Source of the DNA: RGIG5057 sp964642045
Lineage (GTDB): Bacteria; Bacillota; Clostridia; TANB77; CAG-465
Direction of reading: 5' to 3'
Assembly: GCA_964642045.1 (NCBI GenBank)
Contig: CAZXLZ010000007.1
Coordinates: 1-31,635 of the forward strand
Length of the DNA: 31,635 nucleotides
Within the stretch, counting starts at the first letter, position 1, and every line of letters starts with the position of its first letter. The notes under the pieces were generated by a model. That model searched no databases. It had not been told where the DNA came from and saw only the letters and a list, made by a program, of their open reading frames with translations. Positions 1 through 7,242 of the stretch are shown one piece after another. The translations under genes were made by a program, and so were the position numbers.

Positions 1-880
1 CCTTTTTATTTCCACCAAGCGGAATATACACATAATCTCTAAACCAAGAACCAAGTGATATATGCCATCTTCTCCAAAATTCAGTTATACTTTTAGACAT
101 ATATGGATAATCAAAATTTTCTAAAAAATTAAATCCGAATATTTTACCAAGTCCTATTGCCATATCGGAGTATGCAGAAAAATCAAAGTATATCTGAAGC
201 ATATAACTTATTCCATATATCCAGTAAAATAAAGTAGATTTTTCATCTGCAATCATAAATTTATTACAAAGCTCACCTAGAATATTGGCTATTAATACTT
301 TTTTTGCAAGTCCTATAACAAATCTTTTTGCACCATAAGAAAAATTTTTATAGCTATGTTTCCTGTTTTCAAGTTCATCTTCTATTGTTTCATATCTAAC
401 TATTGGTCCAGCTATAAGCTGAGGAAATAATGAAACATAAGTTAAGAGTTTTAATAAATTTTTTTGGACTTTTACTTTTCCTTTATAGACATCTATTTCA
501 TAGCTTAATATTTGAAATGTATAAAAAGATATTCCTATTGGAAGAGCAATACTCAGCATAGGCACACTTGAGCTAAATATATTGTTTATATTAGATATTA
601 TAAAATCTGTATATTTAAATATACCAAAAAGACCAATATGTATTATAAGTGTTATTATAAATAAAGATTTACTTTTATACTTATCTATTAATATACCACT
701 TATATAAGCTATTAATATTTCTATAAGCATAAGAAGTATATATTTAGGTTCTCCATAAAAATAAAATAACATGGAGGAGATAAATAATATAAAATTTCTT
801 AATTTCTTAGGAGTGATAAAATATAGTAATATAACTATAGGTAGAAAATAATATAAAAAGCTAATACTTGTAAATAGCAT
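1..880 (-). CDS. MBOAT family O-acyltransferase (AlgI/DltB-like), 3' end outside window
   Basis: This is a polytopic membrane acyltransferase of the MBOAT family, which moves acyl groups across the membrane onto cell-surface polymers. The frame is open from the ATG at 878-880 to the window edge, giving 293 codons; the C-terminal part with the catalytic histidine region is missing. The N-terminus is a string of hydrophobic helices starting MLFTSISFLYYFLPIVIL. Diagnostic MBOAT stretches are PQLIAGPIVRY, QIYFDFSAYSDMAIGLG and, at the window edge, FWRRWHISLGSWFRDYVYIP. A GAGGG ribosome binding site lies just upstream of the start. The next upstream gene on this strand encodes a DUF4358-like anchored protein, a common neighbour of such acyltransferases as I recall. 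The substrate (alginate-like polymer, teichoic acid or peptidoglycan) cannot be told from the sequence. Confidence 0.93.
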   Translation of the reverse strand, partial: MLFTSISFLYYFLPIVILLYFITPKKLRNFILFISSMLFYFYGEPKYILLMLIEILIAYISGILIDKYKSKSLFIITLIIHIGLFGIFKYTDFIISNINNIFSSSVPMLSIALPIGISFYTFQILSYEIDVYKGKVKVQKNLLKLLTYVSLFPQLIAGPIVRYETIEDELENRKHSYKNFSYGAKRFVIGLAKKVLIANILGELCNKFMIADEKSTLFYWIYGISYMLQIYFDFSAYSDMAIGLGKIFGFNFLENFDYPYMSKSITEFWRRWHISLGSWFRDYVYIPLGGNKK

Positions 881-902
881 TTTTTCCCTCTTTTCTTTAA
901 AT

Positions 903-929
903 AAAGCTTCCAATATAACTGGAAGCTTT
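903..929 (-). terminator. Intergenic hairpin between DUF4358-like gene and MBOAT gene
   Basis: A perfect 10-bp stem (AAAGCTTCCA / TGGAAGCTTT) closes a 7-nt loop just downstream of the DUF4358-like stop codon. On the minus strand a short, imperfect T-rich stretch follows. It may be a weak terminator or attenuator that lowers expression of the MBOAT gene. Confidence 0.5.
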
Positions 930-937
930 ATTATTAT

Positions 938-1516
938 TTATTCAGCAAGCATATCAGGTGGAAGCTCATAATCTGAACTTTCAGTTTTTTCAAGCTCTTT
1001 TCCAACTTTACCACCTGCAAAATTTTTAAATTCATCGTATACAGGTTTTGCCCATTCTTCTGATGACATTACAACAAATATAATATCATCATAACTTGTT
1101 ATATAAAGTTTTTCAGCAGATACGCATACCCACATTCTCATATCAATATTATCGTAAATTTCTTGTTTTAACTTTTCTATATTTGCTTTATTATCTACTT
1201 TTATTACTGAAAGTAGATATGCTTGAGCATTTATAAATGGAACAGAAACTACAAGTTCCTTTATATTTTCATTTGATTTAAGTCCTGTAAATGATGTAAC
1301 TTGAATTTCATCTGAAACATCTATTACGGAAGTATCAAGACCTGGAAGTTCTACCTTTGCATTTGAATAAACTGTAGTTAACATATTCTTTATATCCTCG
1401 GCTGTTTCAAGCTTCACTTTACCTTTATTGTTGTTAGTGTTTAATAATATTATACCTACTACTACAGCTAATATTAATATTACTAAAACTATAAGTAATA
1501 CTGAATTCTTTTTCAT
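938..1516 (-). CDS. Membrane-anchored DUF4358-like protein
   Basis: This 192-aa protein has a single N-terminal hydrophobic helix (about residues 5-25, no lipobox cysteine), a short linker and a soluble domain presumably outside the cell. The domain (about residues 38-170) resembles DUF4358 in its pattern of a hydrophobic strand followed by a charged 'K-x-x-K-L-K' helix and a later strand (ITSYDDIIFVVMSS). That family match is from memory and moderate. The start is the ATG at 1514-1516 behind a good AGGAGGG site. It is transcribed with the MBOAT gene, with only a hairpin between them. DUF4358 proteins are uncharacterised; the context suggests an accessory role in surface-polymer acylation. 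Confidence 0.72.
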   Translation of the reverse strand: MKKNSVLLIVLVILILAVVVGIILLNTNNNKGKVKLETAEDIKNMLTTVYSNAKVELPGLDTSVIDVSDEIQVTSFTGLKSNENIKELVVSVPFINAQAYLLSVIKVDNKANIEKLKQEIYDNIDMRMWVCVSAEKLYITSYDDIIFVVMSSEEWAKPVYDEFKNFAGGKVGKELEKTESSDYELPPDMLAE

Positions 1517-1537
1517 ATTTTCCCTCCTTTATCAATT

Positions 1538-1567
1538 ATTATATTTATAACATATATTAGAGGTAAA
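1538..1567 (-). promoter_or_regulatory. Putative sigma-A promoter for the DUF4358-like gene
   Basis: On the minus strand TTTACC (1562-1567) and TATAAT (1538-1543) are separated by 18 bp, ending about 20 bp before the gene. The -35 element is imperfect and the region is A+T-rich, so this is tentative. Confidence 0.4.
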
Positions 1568-1596
1568 ATAAAGAGGTTTTTAGATTTTTCTAAATA

Positions 1597-1629
1597 AAAT
1601 TAGGAGCATTTATGATTTACTCCTAATTT
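1597..1629 (-). terminator. Rho-independent terminator after the XRE/membrane operon
   Basis: A 10-bp perfect stem (AAATTAGGAG / CTCCTAATTT) with a 13-nt loop lies 5 bp beyond the stop codon at 1635. On the minus strand it is followed by TTTTATTTAG. Confidence 0.75.
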
Positions 1630-1634
1630 AAAGA

Positions 1635-2060
1635 TTATTTAACTTTGTTTATTATGAAATATACTATTACATATACAATAAGTTGTATACATATAGCAAA
1701 TCCAAAATATCTACTAATTACCATATTATTTGTAAATGCACATACAATACTAATTATAGCCTCTGTGAATAAGCTTATTTTAAAAGTAATACTCATTGAG
1801 GTATTATTTATACTATTTAATCTTTCATCATTCATCTGATTTTCTAATTTTTTCTCTTTATCTGGTTTTCCACATGCATTTATAACTATAATTAAAGTGT
1901 ATATTCCAACTGCCAAAATTCCTCCTGTAAAACCACATAAATATGAATGAAGTTCATCGTTTATATTTTTTCCTAATGTCATAGGGTATATAAAGCTTAT
2001 AATCCCCAATATAATACAAATTATAGATCCTATTAATTTTCTTTTTAATATTTTATTCAT
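1635..2060 (-). CDS. Small four-helix membrane protein paired with XRE regulator
   Basis: This is about 141 aa with four predicted membrane helices (two near the N-terminus, two near the C-terminus) and a central charged segment containing MNDERLNSIN. Similar small proteins, sometimes called DUF2178-like, commonly follow a 68-70-aa XRE regulator in Firmicutes. The start is taken as the second of two adjacent ATGs (2058-2060), because the AGGAGG inside the upstream gene is then about 7 nt away. The ATG at 2061-2063 is also possible. The gene overlaps the end of the XRE gene, so the two are translationally coupled. Function is unknown; in such pairs the membrane protein may sense a signal or modulate the regulator. 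Confidence 0.75.
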   Translation of the reverse strand: MNKILKRKLIGSIICIILGIISFIYPMTLGKNINDELHSYLCGFTGGILAVGIYTLIIVINACGKPDKEKKLENQMNDERLNSINNTSMSITFKISLFTEAIISIVCAFTNNMVISRYFGFAICIQLIVYVIVYFIINKVK

Positions 2061-2259
2061 CATTTTCCTCCTCATAAATAAATATTTCTTCAATAGGTAA
2101 GTTAAAATGTTTTGAAAATTTAAATGCTAGTAATATTGATGGGTTATATTTTCCTTTTTCTATAGATATAATTGTTTGTCTCGAAACACCAACAATATTT
2201 GCAAGTTCATCTTGTTTTTCGTTTAAACTTTTTCTTAAGCTTTCAACTCTGTTTTTCAA
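2053..2259 (-). CDS. XRE-family HTH transcriptional regulator (YozG/YgzD-like)
   Basis: This 68-aa protein is essentially one helix-turn-helix domain. Helices cover roughly residues 1-60, with the recognition region VSRQTIISIEKGKYNPS. It ends in an acidic tail (YEEENDE). The start is TTG at 2257-2259, preceded by AAGGTGA. The stop overlaps the start of the membrane-protein gene. The promoter upstream is flanked by two copies of a 20-bp palindrome, which fits autorepression. Regulators of this size often control only their own operon. The regulator call is secure; the ligand or target is not known. Confidence 0.9.
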   Translation of the reverse strand: MKNRVESLRKSLNEKQDELANIVGVSRQTIISIEKGKYNPSILLAFKFSKHFNLPIEEIFIYEEENDE

Positions 2260-2281
2260 TTTATCACCTTCCTTAAAAAAA

Positions 2282-2301
2282 ATGTAAAGTTAACTTTACA
2301 T
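2282..2301. promoter_or_regulatory. Perfect 20-bp palindromic operator (downstream copy)
   Basis: ATGTAAAGTTAACTTTACAT reads identically on both strands. It lies immediately downstream of the -10 element of the XRE promoter, where a bound repressor would block initiation. A 17/20-identical copy lies 44 bp away, centre to centre. Confidence 0.75.
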
Positions 2302-2303
2302 AT

Positions 2304-2332
2304 ATTATAACATCATAAATATGTAATGTCAA
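2304..2332 (-). promoter_or_regulatory. Sigma-A promoter of the XRE operon
   Basis: On the minus strand a consensus TTGACA (2327-2332) and TATAAT (2304-2309) are separated by exactly 17 bp, upstream of the TTG start of the regulator gene. Confidence 0.85.
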
Positions 2333-2345
2333 GTTTATTTTACAT
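2326..2345. promoter_or_regulatory. Degenerate second operator overlapping the -35 element
   Basis: ATGTCAAGTTTATTTTACAT differs from the perfect palindrome at 2282-2301 at three of 20 positions and covers the -35 hexamer. The pair therefore brackets the promoter on the same face of the helix, about four turns apart. Confidence 0.6.
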
Positions 2346-2363
2346 TTTTGCAAAAAAAATAAA

Positions 2364-2383
2364 AGCCCTAAAATTCTAGGGCT
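2364..2383 (-). terminator. Terminator whose stem contains the stop codon of the 55-aa gene
   Basis: The stem AGCCCTA / TAGGGCT with a 6-nt loop is followed on the minus strand by a T-rich run. The TAG stop of the small gene (2368-2370) lies within the stem. Confidence 0.75.
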
Positions 2384-2535
2384 CTATTCTTGTACTTCTC
2401 CTTACGACAGTACGTCGTTTTGAGTGTTTCCACCCTGTTTCGGGGAATGGGCGCGGGGCGTTCACTGGCGGAAAGTCTTTTTCCGGACAAACCTCTCTTT
2501 TTGTTAATTTCTTTTTTTGACATTTTCTTACTCAT
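2368..2535 (-). CDS. Small basic protein (55 aa), G+C-rich gene of unknown function
   Basis: An ATG at 2533-2535 with a strong AAGGAGG site about 7 nt upstream opens a 55-aa frame that ends inside its own terminator. The product is very basic: a lysine-rich start (MSKKMSKKEINKKR), a proline/arginine middle (SERPAPIPRNR) and a lysine-rich end (CRKEKYKNR). I do not recognise the family. The central part uses codons such as CCC, GCG, CGC and CGA that are rare in neighbouring genes, and its base composition stands out from the surrounding A+T-rich DNA. Positive charge suggests binding to nucleic acid, but that is only inference. Signal, stop and terminator placement support a real gene; the antisense frame over the same bases has no ribosome binding site. 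Confidence 0.65.
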   Translation of the reverse strand: MSKKMSKKEINKKRGLSGKRLSASERPAPIPRNRVETLKTTYCRKEKYKNRALEF

Positions 2536-2720
2536 AGAAAAGTCCTCCTTATCTGAATTACTTTTAAAATTATTTTTTAACTATGATAATATTATGCCAT
2601 AAATTTACATAAAAGCAAATAGATATTTTAAAATTTCAATGAAAGAATAGTAAAAAATACACATATATTTTTGGTAACACTTTTTAAAAGTTTTAAATAT
2701 AATAAATTAGGTGAATAATT

Positions 2721-2972
2721 ATGAGTATTATTGTAGAAACTCTTATATACATAGTGTCAATCTCAGGTATATTTTTCATATTCTTTACACTTGCAGATGA
2801 TAATATAGATGTAATAAAATCATGTAAAAAAGAAGGAAAAAAAGTTATAGATATATATACATACAATATAAATAATGATGAACTTCAAATTTTAACAAAT
2901 AGTTTAGAAGAAAAAAAGGAACTAAGAGAAGTGGTAGATATTGTAAATGTGTATCAAAAGTTTGACAAATAA
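2721..2972 (+). CDS. Small single-helix membrane protein
   Basis: This 83-aa protein starts at ATG 2721 behind AGGTGA. Residues 4-25 form one hydrophobic helix, followed by a charged cytoplasmic or external tail with a possible helix (LTNSLEEKKELREVVDIV). I do not recognise the family. It lies 42 bp upstream of ruvA in the same direction and is probably cotranscribed. A TATAAT at 2698-2703 could be its -10, but there is no convincing -35 at the right distance. Confidence 0.65.
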   Translation: MSIIVETLIYIVSISGIFFIFFTLADDNIDVIKSCKKEGKKVIDIYTYNINNDELQILTNSLEEKKELREVVDIVNVYQKFDK

Positions 2973-3014
2973 TTTAAAATAATGTAAAATACCTCTTGTT
3001 TAGAGGTGTTTTTT

Positions 3015-3596
3015 ATGTATGCATATATGAATGGAAAAATAACAGATTACTTTGAGCAAGGAGTAATTTTAGAAGTAAATGATATAGGATATAACATATA
3101 TATGTCTAGTCAAGATATAGATAATTTAAAAAGTGATAACAAAGTTAGAATATATACTTATTATGATCATAAAGAAGATTATACAAGAATATTTGGATTT
3201 TCAGATAAGAAAAGATTAGAGTTTTTTAAGAAGCTTATTAGTGTAAATGGTGTTGGAGCTAAAATGGGCATATCAATACTTGGAAGCATGGAAATAGAAA
3301 CTTTAGCTACAGCAATTGCTACAGATGATATAAATGTAATTAAAAGTGCACCAGGTGTCGGACCAAAACTTGCTGCAAAAATAGTTTTAGAGCTTAAAGA
3401 TAAAATAACAAATGATGAAATAATAATTAAGAAGAAGAAAGTTCAAAATAAACAGCTAGATGAGGCGATAGTAGCTCTTAAGGTACTTGGATATACAGAT
3501 AAAGAAATAAGTGAAGTATCAGATAGTATAGACTGTGAAGGAAGAAGCGTTCAGGAAATAATAAAATTATATTTAAAATGTTTTAAAGTTATATAA
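3015..3596 (+). CDS. ruvA: Holliday junction branch migration protein RuvA
   Basis: RuvA binds four-way DNA junctions as a tetramer and loads the RuvB motor during recombinational repair. The 193-aa length is normal. The N-terminal OB fold (MYAYMNGKITDYFEQG onward, residues 1-62) is followed by tandem helix-hairpin-helix motifs (VNGVGAKMGISIL and SAPGVGPKLAAKIVLEL) and the small C-terminal RuvB-contact domain (LDEAIVALKVLGYTDKEI). The ATG at 3015 is chosen because AGAGGTG precedes it at good spacing and RuvA proteins begin MYAY; an in-frame GTG at 3006 lies inside that ribosome binding site. The usual partner ruvB does not follow; ftsE is next. Confidence 0.97.
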   Translation: MYAYMNGKITDYFEQGVILEVNDIGYNIYMSSQDIDNLKSDNKVRIYTYYDHKEDYTRIFGFSDKKRLEFFKKLISVNGVGAKMGISILGSMEIETLATAIATDDINVIKSAPGVGPKLAAKIVLELKDKITNDEIIIKKKKVQNKQLDEAIVALKVLGYTDKEISEVSDSIDCEGRSVQEIIKLYLKCFKVI

Positions 3597-3669
3597 GTGA
3601 TAATTTTATGAATTTACTAGACAAAAAAATGTTTTTATGATAGCATTTTTATATATTGTGAGGAGAAAT

Positions 3670-4416
3670 ATGAAAAAAGAGGAAATAAGCAGTATAAGGC
3701 GATCTAATGTCAGTATCAATGTACAAAATGGGGAAGATATAATTTCATTTGATAATGTAACAAAAGATTATAATCATGAGGTAGTAGCCTTAGATAAAAT
3801 AAGTTTTAAAATAAAGAAGGGTGAATTTGTATTTTTAATAGGACCTTCAGGTAGTGGTAAATCTACAATTTTAAAACTATTAATGAGAGAAGAAGTAGCA
3901 ACAGATGGAAAAGTAACAGTTATTGGACAAGATGTTGCAGGATTAAAACAAAAAGAAGTACCATATTTTAGAAGGAAAATAGGTTTTGTTTTCCAAGATT
4001 TTAGACTTTTATATGATAGAACAGTTGCAGAAAATATAATTTTTGCACTTATGGTAGTTGGTGCAACAGACAGAGAAATTAAAATGCAGCTTAAAAATGT
4101 TTTAGAACTTGTTGGACTTTCAGGAAAAGAAAATTATTTTCCAAATCAGCTATCTGGTGGTGAGCAGCAAAGAGTAGCTCTAGCTAGAGCACTTGCTACC
4201 AAACCTAGTGTACTTATAGCTGATGAGCCAACTGGTAATTTAGACCCTAAAACTGCAGAAGAAATATTTAAAATGCTTGTAGAAATAAATAATAGAGGGA
4301 CTACTGTACTTGTTGTAACACATGCTAAAGATATTGTTGATAATCTAAATAAAAGAGTAATATCATTAGAAAAAGGAAAAATTATAAGTGACAAACAAGG
4401 GAGGTATGCTGTATGA
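3670..4416 (+). CDS. ftsE: Cell division ATP-binding protein FtsE
   Basis: FtsE is the ABC-type ATPase that works with FtsX at the division site to switch on peptidoglycan hydrolases. The 248-aa product has Walker A (GPSGSGKST, about residues 58-66), the ABC signature (LSGGEQQRVALARAL), Walker B (VLIADEPTGNLD) and the switch histidine (VVTHAKD). The start at ATG 3670 follows GAGGAG at good spacing; it leaves about 24 residues ahead of the usual FtsE start (IISFDNVTK), a short polar extension. The gene overlaps ftsX by four bases (ATGA), so expression is coupled. Confidence 0.97.
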   Translation: MKKEEISSIRRSNVSINVQNGEDIISFDNVTKDYNHEVVALDKISFKIKKGEFVFLIGPSGSGKSTILKLLMREEVATDGKVTVIGQDVAGLKQKEVPYFRRKIGFVFQDFRLLYDRTVAENIIFALMVVGATDREIKMQLKNVLELVGLSGKENYFPNQLSGGEQQRVALARALATKPSVLIADEPTGNLDPKTAEEIFKMLVEINNRGTTVLVVTHAKDIVDNLNKRVISLEKGKIISDKQGRYAV

Positions 4417-5306
4417 AACAAGGAACATACCTTATAAAAGAAGGATATGACAATTTAAAAAAACATGGTTCTAAAACATTCTCTACTATGCTCATTATAT
4501 TTTTAACACTTATTATAGTTGGAATATTTTTGATACTTTTTCAAAATGTGAATATTAATATAGAAAATATAAGAAAACAACAAGGATTACAAGCGTTTAT
4601 AAAAGATGGTATTTCAGATAATGATATAGAGTATGCTAAGGCTCAAATAGAAAAGATTGAAGGCGTAAAAAAGCCTGTGGAATATATAGATAAAGATGCC
4701 GCTTATGAAGACGCAGTTAGAGCTTTTGGGGATAGATCTTATTTTTTAGAAGGTTTAGAAAAAGTAAATCCATTTCCAGCATCATTTGTAGTAAGATTTG
4801 AAAATATAGAAGATGCAGGTAAAATAAAAGAGCAAGTTGAAAAAGTGGATAACATATATAACGTAAATTATAAAGAAGGTACAATAAATGCTGTTATTTC
4901 TATATCTAAAATAGCAAATATATTTTTACTTTCAGTTGGAGCTGTTATGCTTATAGTTTCAATGTTTATAATTTCAAATACAATAAAACTTGCTGTATAT
5001 TCTAATAAAAGAGAAATATATATTATGAGATATATAGGTGCAACAAATTCATTTATAAGAAAACCATTTATATATGAGGGAGTAATTATGGGCTTAGTAA
5101 GTAGTCTTCTTGCTTTTGTTACAATTTCACTTGTATATGTTGTAGCTTATGCAAGGCTTCCAAAGATGGGGACAAGTCTTGGAATATTTGGAATAATGCC
5201 GTATTCTGAACTTTGGTATCAAGTCCTTATAATATTTATATTTATAGGATTATTTATAGGAATTGTAGGAAGTAGCTTCTCTGTTAAGAAGTACTTAAAA
5301 GTGTAG
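4413..5306 (+). CDS. ftsX: Cell division protein FtsX
   Basis: FtsX is the membrane partner of FtsE. The 297-aa product has the expected plan: a cytoplasmic start, a first membrane helix (about residues 24-45), an extracytoplasmic domain (about 48-165, with the conserved FVVRFEN region), then three helices in the C-terminal half containing the FtsX-type segment YIMRYIGATNSFIRKPF. GGGAGG lies upstream of the ATG, inside the end of ftsE. A secreted coiled-coil M23 hydrolase follows immediately and is the likely FtsEX-controlled target. Confidence 0.97.
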   Translation: MKQGTYLIKEGYDNLKKHGSKTFSTMLIIFLTLIIVGIFLILFQNVNINIENIRKQQGLQAFIKDGISDNDIEYAKAQIEKIEGVKKPVEYIDKDAAYEDAVRAFGDRSYFLEGLEKVNPFPASFVVRFENIEDAGKIKEQVEKVDNIYNVNYKEGTINAVISISKIANIFLLSVGAVMLIVSMFIISNTIKLAVYSNKREIYIMRYIGATNSFIRKPFIYEGVIMGLVSSLLAFVTISLVYVVAYARLPKMGTSLGIFGIMPYSELWYQVLIIFIFIGLFIGIVGSSFSVKKYLKV

Positions 5307-5315
5307 GTGATTTTT

Positions 5316-6500
5316 ATGTGTAAAATCAAAAGAATATTATTTGTGAGTATTGTTATAATAGCTATGATAACTGTTAATCATTCAGTTTATGCAGATGCTC
5401 TTTCAGATTATAAACAACAACTTTTAGAGGTCCAAAGGAAACAAAAAGAAACAGCAGATGCACTAGAAGGAATAGAAAAAGAGATAGCTAATTATATATA
5501 TGATATTACAGTTTTAGATAGTGAAGTAACTTTAGTAAGTATGAAACTTCAGGAACTTGAAGGTAAGGTAGAAGAGGTAAGTAAGACTTTAGAAGAGCAA
5601 GAAAGTTTGCTTCAAAACTCAGCACAAGCATATAATTCACTAGAAGATGTATATATGACAAGACTTAGAGTTATATATGAAAATGGTATGCCTAGCATGT
5701 TTGATATTTTAATTACTTCAAATAGTATAACAGACTTTTTCTCTAAAGCTAGCGTTCTAAAAAGTATAGTTGAATATGACAAAAGTTTAGTTTCTAATCT
5801 TAAGAGTCAGAAAGAATATGTTGAATATGTAAAGCAAAATATAGAATTTCAAAAAACACAATTAGAGCAGCTTACATACGATACATCAAGGTCAAAAGAA
5901 ACACTAGAACTTACACTTGCTGCAAAAGAAAATAAAGTTAATGAAATGAAATCATCTCAAACTATGCTTACTGCAACTGCTGCAAAACTTGCAGAAGAAG
6001 AGGAAGAAACTTCTAAAAATATAAAAGCTGAAATTCTTAGGATGAAAAATGAAGGAACTTTTACAGGTCAGTTTTATTGGCCAGTTCCAGGATTTAATAT
6101 AATTACTGCGACAATGGGTTATTATGATCCGTGGGGAACAGGTTATATGTCATACCATTCTGGAACAGATATTTCAGGTGGTGGTATAAGTGGAACGCCT
6201 ATACATGCGATGGAAAGTGGTACAGTAAGTTTAGCTAGATGGTATGGGTCATATGGTAATTGTGTTATTATAAATCATGGAACTAGTGTTGAAAATGGAA
6301 AATCATATCGTACACTATATGCACATGCTCAAAGCTTGGCAGTTACTCCTGGACAGGTAGTATCAAGAGGTGAAGTAATTGCATATGTTGGAAGTACTGG
6401 AAATTCAACAGGTCCACATCTTCATGTTGAAGTATATGAAAATGATCAGTTAGTAAGTGCTCTTAGATTTTTTGAAGGTATGAATTTAATATATAGATAA
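5316..6500 (+). CDS. Secreted coiled-coil M23 peptidoglycan hydrolase (PcsB/EnvC-like)
   Basis: This is a 394-aa secreted endopeptidase predicted to cut peptidoglycan cross-links at division. It starts with a signal peptide (cleavage plausible after HSVYA). A long coiled coil follows (about residues 28-250, heptads rich in E, K, L), then a C-terminal LytM/M23 domain (about 255-390). The zinc ligands look complete: HSGTD, YAHA and HLHVEVYE. Such coiled coils are the part that FtsX opens in EnvC and PcsB. ATG 5316 is used; AGGTGA lies 5 nt upstream and overlaps the ftsX stop. Activity is probably controlled by FtsEX, encoded just upstream. Confidence 0.93.
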   Translation: MCKIKRILFVSIVIIAMITVNHSVYADALSDYKQQLLEVQRKQKETADALEGIEKEIANYIYDITVLDSEVTLVSMKLQELEGKVEEVSKTLEEQESLLQNSAQAYNSLEDVYMTRLRVIYENGMPSMFDILITSNSITDFFSKASVLKSIVEYDKSLVSNLKSQKEYVEYVKQNIEFQKTQLEQLTYDTSRSKETLELTLAAKENKVNEMKSSQTMLTATAAKLAEEEEETSKNIKAEILRMKNEGTFTGQFYWPVPGFNIITATMGYYDPWGTGYMSYHSGTDISGGGISGTPIHAMESGTVSLARWYGSYGNCVIINHGTSVENGKSYRTLYAHAQSLAVTPGQVVSRGEVIAYVGSTGNSTGPHLHVEVYENDQLVSALRFFEGMNLIYR

Positions 6501-6522
6501 ATATTTCAATATTGTTACAAAG

Positions 6523-6587
6523 TAGATGTCAAAAATATTAATTTTTTTACTTATGTTAGGTAAAATAGAAAAATGTGTTGACATCTA
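6523..6587. repeat. 10-bp perfect inverted repeat ahead of sepF
   Basis: TAGATGTCAA (6523-6532) and TTGACATCTA (6578-6587) are exact reverse complements. The second arm contains the -35 hexamer of the sepF promoter. It could be a regulator site or simply a duplicated promoter element. Confidence 0.45.
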
Positions 6588-6606
6588 TTTTAGTTTATTG
6601 CATAAT
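6578..6606 (+). promoter_or_regulatory. Sigma-A promoter of sepF
   Basis: Consensus TTGACA (6578-6583), a 17-bp spacer and CATAAT (6601-6606) lie about 30 bp before the sepF start. Confidence 0.8.
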
Positions 6607-6637
6607 TAAAGTAAGAGGTTATCCTAGGAGGAAATAT

Positions 6638-7129
6638 ATGAAGTCGAATGCAATTAGTAATTTTATAAATATGCTTAAAGGGAATCAAGATGAGTATGAA
6701 GATGAGATGTTAGATGAAGAAATGGAATATGAAAATGATATGGAGGAAGAATATACACCAAGTAGAAAATATTCTGATGCATCAGATATGCAATATTCTT
6801 CAAAAAGTCAATCAAAAATAGTTCCAATGAATACAGCAGTGTCATCATCTAAGATGGTTATAACTCAACCATCTTGTTATGAAGATGTTCAAGAAATAGG
6901 TGAATATCTAAAATGTAAAAAGGCTGTAATAATAAACTTAGAGAATGTTTGCAAAGAAGATGGCCAAAAAATATTAGACTTTATGAGTGGTGCTACTTTT
7001 ATGATAGAGGGTACTATTCAGAAGGTATCTAATCTAATTTATTTAATGACACCAAAATGCGTTGAAATTCAAAATGATGCAGAAAAAAAAGATTATAAAC
7101 AAAAAATGAATTTTTCGTGGATGAAATAG
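6638..7129 (+). CDS. sepF: Cell division protein SepF
   Basis: SepF anchors and bundles FtsZ at the membrane. The 163-aa product has an N-terminal amphipathic region (about residues 5-15, SNAISNFINMLKG), an acidic and serine-rich linker, and a C-terminal SepF domain (about 70-155) with the family features VIINLENV and a glycine/alanine turn in SGATFMIEGTIQKVSNLIYL. The ATG at 6638 follows AGGAGG at good spacing; upstream in-frame starts lie in the promoter and are rejected. It has its own promoter and terminator, between the FtsEX/M23 genes and divIVA. Confidence 0.95.
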   Translation: MKSNAISNFINMLKGNQDEYEDEMLDEEMEYENDMEEEYTPSRKYSDASDMQYSSKSQSKIVPMNTAVSSSKMVITQPSCYEDVQEIGEYLKCKKAVIINLENVCKEDGQKILDFMSGATFMIEGTIQKVSNLIYLMTPKCVEIQNDAEKKDYKQKMNFSWMK

Positions 7130-7138
7130 AAAGTTTAG

Positions 7139-7170
7139 GCGCATACCTTTTTGGTATGTGCTTATATTTT
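7139..7170 (+). terminator. Rho-independent terminator of sepF
   Basis: GCGCATACC and GGTATGTGC pair over 9 bp (one G-U) around a TTTTT loop, followed by TTATATTTT. Confidence 0.85.
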
Positions 7171-7190
7171 ACGATAAATTAAAAAATATG

Positions 7191-7219
7191 TTGAATAATT
7201 AGAATTTTTAATATATAAT
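7191..7219 (+). promoter_or_regulatory. Sigma-A promoter of divIVA
   Basis: TTGAAT (7191-7196), a 17-bp spacer and TATAAT (7214-7219) lie upstream of the divIVA ribosome binding site. Confidence 0.7.
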
Positions 7220-7242
7220 GTTGTTAAGAAGAGGTGATTTTT

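Noticed and set aside
1645..1839. Plus-strand frame opposite the small membrane protein
   Set aside because: It is antisense to an operon with clear promoter and ribosome binding sites and has none of its own.
2390..2602. Plus-strand frame opposite the 55-aa gene
   Set aside because: No ribosome binding site, begins at TTG, and the minus strand has a strong site and a terminator.
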